Source: Eubacteriales Family XIII. Incertae Sedis bacterium
GTDB taxonomy: Bacteria > Bacillota > Clostridia > Peptostreptococcales > Anaerovoracaceae
Reading direction: 5' to 3'
Length of the DNA stretch: 7,246 nucleotides
NCBI GenBank assembly: GCA_031278255.1
Contig: JAITKU010000142.1
Location: forward strand, 1 to 7,246
The notes under the pieces were generated by a model that ran no database searches, was not told the DNA's origin, and saw only the letters and a program-made list of their open reading frames with translations. Shown piece by piece: positions 5,943 to 7,246 of this stretch (position 1 is its first letter; each line of letters starts with the position of its first letter). The position numbers and the translations under genes are program-made.

Positions 5943-7147
5943 TTGATCCGCACGTAGTCAAGGGTCATATCGCAGCCGTAGGCGATCGCGCTCTCGTTTC
6001 CTTGATTCAGGTTGATCAGGATGTGTACCTCATCCTGCGAGAGGATTTCTTTCGCCGGCGCCTCATCGAAGATACAGGCGACCGAATGCTCGCAGACGGC
6101 CACGCTCTTCTTCCCGGCGGCGAGGGCTATATCGATGTTGTCCACCTTGAAATCCTGATCGGAATAGCCGACCGCGACGAGTACGCGGCCCCAGTTCGCG
6201 TCCTCGCCGAACACGGCGGTTTTCACGAGGTCCGACTGTATGACGGTCAGGGATACGCCGCGGGCGACCTCCTTGCTCGGCGCGCCCGTCACCCTGCATT
6301 TCAAGACCTTTGAAGCGCCCTCCCCGTCCTTGACGATATGGTGGCAGAGGTACGCGGTGACGGTGCGCAGGGCGGCGCAAAAGGCGTCGTAATCCCTGCC
6401 GGGTCCCGTGACGGGCTTGTTGCCGGCAAGACCGTTGGCGATGATCGCAACCGTGTCGTTCGTGGAGGTGTCGCCGTCCACGCTGATCTGATTGAAGCTG
6501 TCCTTTATATCCTCGTCGAGCGCCGTCTGCAGGACCGCGGCTTCGATGGCGGCGTCGGTGGTGATGAAGCACAGCATCGTGGCCATATTGGGATTGATCA
6601 TGCCGCTGCCTTTCGCGATGGCGCCCATGCGACAGGTTTTGCCGCCGAGCGTGAACGAAACGGCGACCTCCTTGATCGACTTGTCCGTCGTCATGATGCC
6701 GCGCGCGGCGGCCTCGGAACCGTTGTAGGAGAGCCTTTTGACGACCTTGGGGATGCCCTTTTCAAAGGTTTCGAGGTAGATGGGCGAACCGATGACGCCC
6801 GTCGAGCAGACGATCACGTCTTTCTCGTCTATCCCGAGCGCCGCCGCCGTCAGGCGGCAGGTTTCGCGCGCGATCTCGAGGCCCCCCGGCGCGCAGGTGT
6901 TGGCGTTCCCGCTGTTGCAGATGACGGCGCGCGCCTTGCCGTCCTTGAGATGTTCCTTGTTGACGAGGACGGGCGCGCCTTTCAGTTTGTTTCTCGTGAA
7001 AACGGCCGCGGCGCTGCACATCGCGTCGCTGACGATCAGCGAAAGATCGTTCTTCCGGATATTTCTGCGAAAACCGCAGTGCGCGCCCGCGGCCCGGAAG
7101 CCCTCCGGCGCGCACACGCCATTCCCAATATATTCTGTTTTGTACAT
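5924..7147 (-). CDS. argJ: glutamate N-acetyltransferase / amino-acid acetyltransferase (ArgJ)
   Basis: A 407-residue protein of normal ArgJ length. ArgJ moves the acetyl group from N-acetylornithine to glutamate, recycling it in the arginine pathway; bifunctional members also make N-acetylglutamate from acetyl-CoA. The sequence cannot decide which type this is. The precursor cuts itself between Ala189 and Thr190 in NPNMATML, leaving Thr190 as the nucleophile at the N-terminus of the beta chain. The oxyanion-hole motif STGVIG (115-120, Thr116-Gly117) and the CNSGNAN block (78-84) are present. The C-terminus DYVRINARYRT is typical. I chose the ATG at 7147 because GGAGGTG lies just upstream; an opening at 7198 would run through the leader repeats and has no ribosome site. 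It is cytoplasmic. argC, argB or argD may lie beyond the right edge, but none is visible. Confidence 0.97.
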   Translation of the reverse strand: MYKTEYIGNGVCAPEGFRAAGAHCGFRRNIRKNDLSLIVSDAMCSAAAVFTRNKLKGAPVLVNKEHLKDGKARAVICNSGNANTCAPGGLEIARETCRLTAAALGIDEKDVIVCSTGVIGSPIYLETFEKGIPKVVKRLSYNGSEAAARGIMTTDKSIKEVAVSFTLGGKTCRMGAIAKGSGMINPNMATMLCFITTDAAIEAAVLQTALDEDIKDSFNQISVDGDTSTNDTVAIIANGLAGNKPVTGPGRDYDAFCAALRTVTAYLCHHIVKDGEGASKVLKCRVTGAPSKEVARGVSLTVIQSDLVKTAVFGEDANWGRVLVAVGYSDQDFKVDNIDIALAAGKKSVAVCEHSVACIFDEAPAKEILSQDEVHILINLNQGNESAIAYGCDMTLDYVRINARYRT

Positions 7148-7163
7148 GGACACCTCCGTTTTG

Positions 7164-7213
7164 TTCAATTTTGGCTCCGTCCAAAATTGAAGCGCCAAAG
7201 GCGCACTTCAATT
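7164..7213 (-). promoter_or_regulatory. argJ leader with competing hairpins
   Basis: Read on the minus strand, three related segments occur: AATTGAA (7213-7207), TTCAATT (7191-7185) and AATTGAA (7170-7164). The middle one can pair with the first, enclosing a perfect GCGCC-TTT-GGCGC hairpin (7204-7192). Or it can pair with the third as part of a perfect 11-bp stem, TTCAATTTTGG with CCAAAATTGAA, around an ACGGAG loop. The two folds exclude each other. The second stem ends 6 nt before the ACGGAGG that contains the ribosome site. It is not followed by a T run, so any control would be on translation or RNA stability, or the repeats are protein-binding DNA sites. Confidence 0.45.
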
Positions 7214-7239
7214 GTTGAACGGATGTTTTGAGGGGACAA
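7211..7239 (-). promoter_or_regulatory. weak candidate promoter for argJ
   Basis: TTGTCC (7239-7234) and AACAAT (7216-7211) lie 17 bp apart, each matching four of six consensus bases. The -10 lies inside a near-palindrome, TTCAA-CAA-TTGAA (7219-7207), which could be an operator. If used, transcription would start near 7204, after the first leader segment. A co-transcript from a gene beyond the right edge is an equal possibility. Confidence 0.25.
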
Positions 7240-7246
7240 GGGCTTC

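Noticed and set aside
6338..7231. A 297-codon plus-strand open frame opposite argJ
   Set aside because: ArgJ is certain on the other strand. The plus-strand translation is low-complexity Gly/Arg/Val/Asp and has no ribosome site.
7208..7246. A minus-strand frame entering from the right edge and ending with TGA, as a possible argC end
   Set aside because: Only twelve codons are visible and they do not resemble the ArgC C-terminus that I know; it cannot be supported.
1..7246. CRISPR arrays, tRNA or rRNA genes, insertion sequences, toxin-antitoxin or defence genes
   Set aside because: I looked on both strands and saw no spaced direct repeats, no tRNA-like folds, and no transposase or defence motifs.

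Overview
The window looks like a piece of chromosome from a Gram-positive bacterium, most likely a GC-rich member of the Clostridia (Bacillota). The reasons are purine-rich Shine-Dalgarno sites close to the 16S consensus, sigma-A type promoters, intrinsic terminators, a zinc-ribbon L31 protein, and a two-gene heterodimeric ABC exporter of the type common in Clostridia, whose second subunit has a Gly/Met/Pro-rich N-terminus. This is inference from composition and gene style; no rRNA or other phylogenetic marker is present except the short L31 protein.

Layout, left to right. (1) The first ten codons of a minus-strand gene leave the left edge, preceded by a good ribosome site and an extended -10 promoter. 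(2) About 500 bases follow without a confident gene. They hold a possible minus-strand terminator, a decayed-looking 66-codon minus-strand frame, and a near-consensus promoter (TTGTCA-17-TATAAT) that fires rightward. (3) A TraB/PrgY-family membrane protein starts at 596, probably at a TTG codon. (4) rpmE (ribosomal protein bL31, zinc-binding form) has its own promoters, a leader hairpin and a terminator. (5) Two overlapping genes (ATGA overlap) encode both halves of a heterodimeric ABC exporter; their motifs predict one degenerate and one catalytic ATP site. (6) argJ, for arginine biosynthesis, is on the minus strand and converges on the ABC operon with only 25 bases between the stop codons. 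Its upstream region, at the right edge, carries a dense set of inverted repeats that can form mutually exclusive hairpins.

The genes are separate housekeeping or accessory transcription units rather than one pathway. I find no phage, transposon, CRISPR array or defence system. The items most worth a second look are non-coding: the three-segment structural switch ahead of argJ, the hairpin leader of rpmE, the hairpin touching the ribosome site of the ABC operon, and the hairpin at the convergent ABC/argJ junction.
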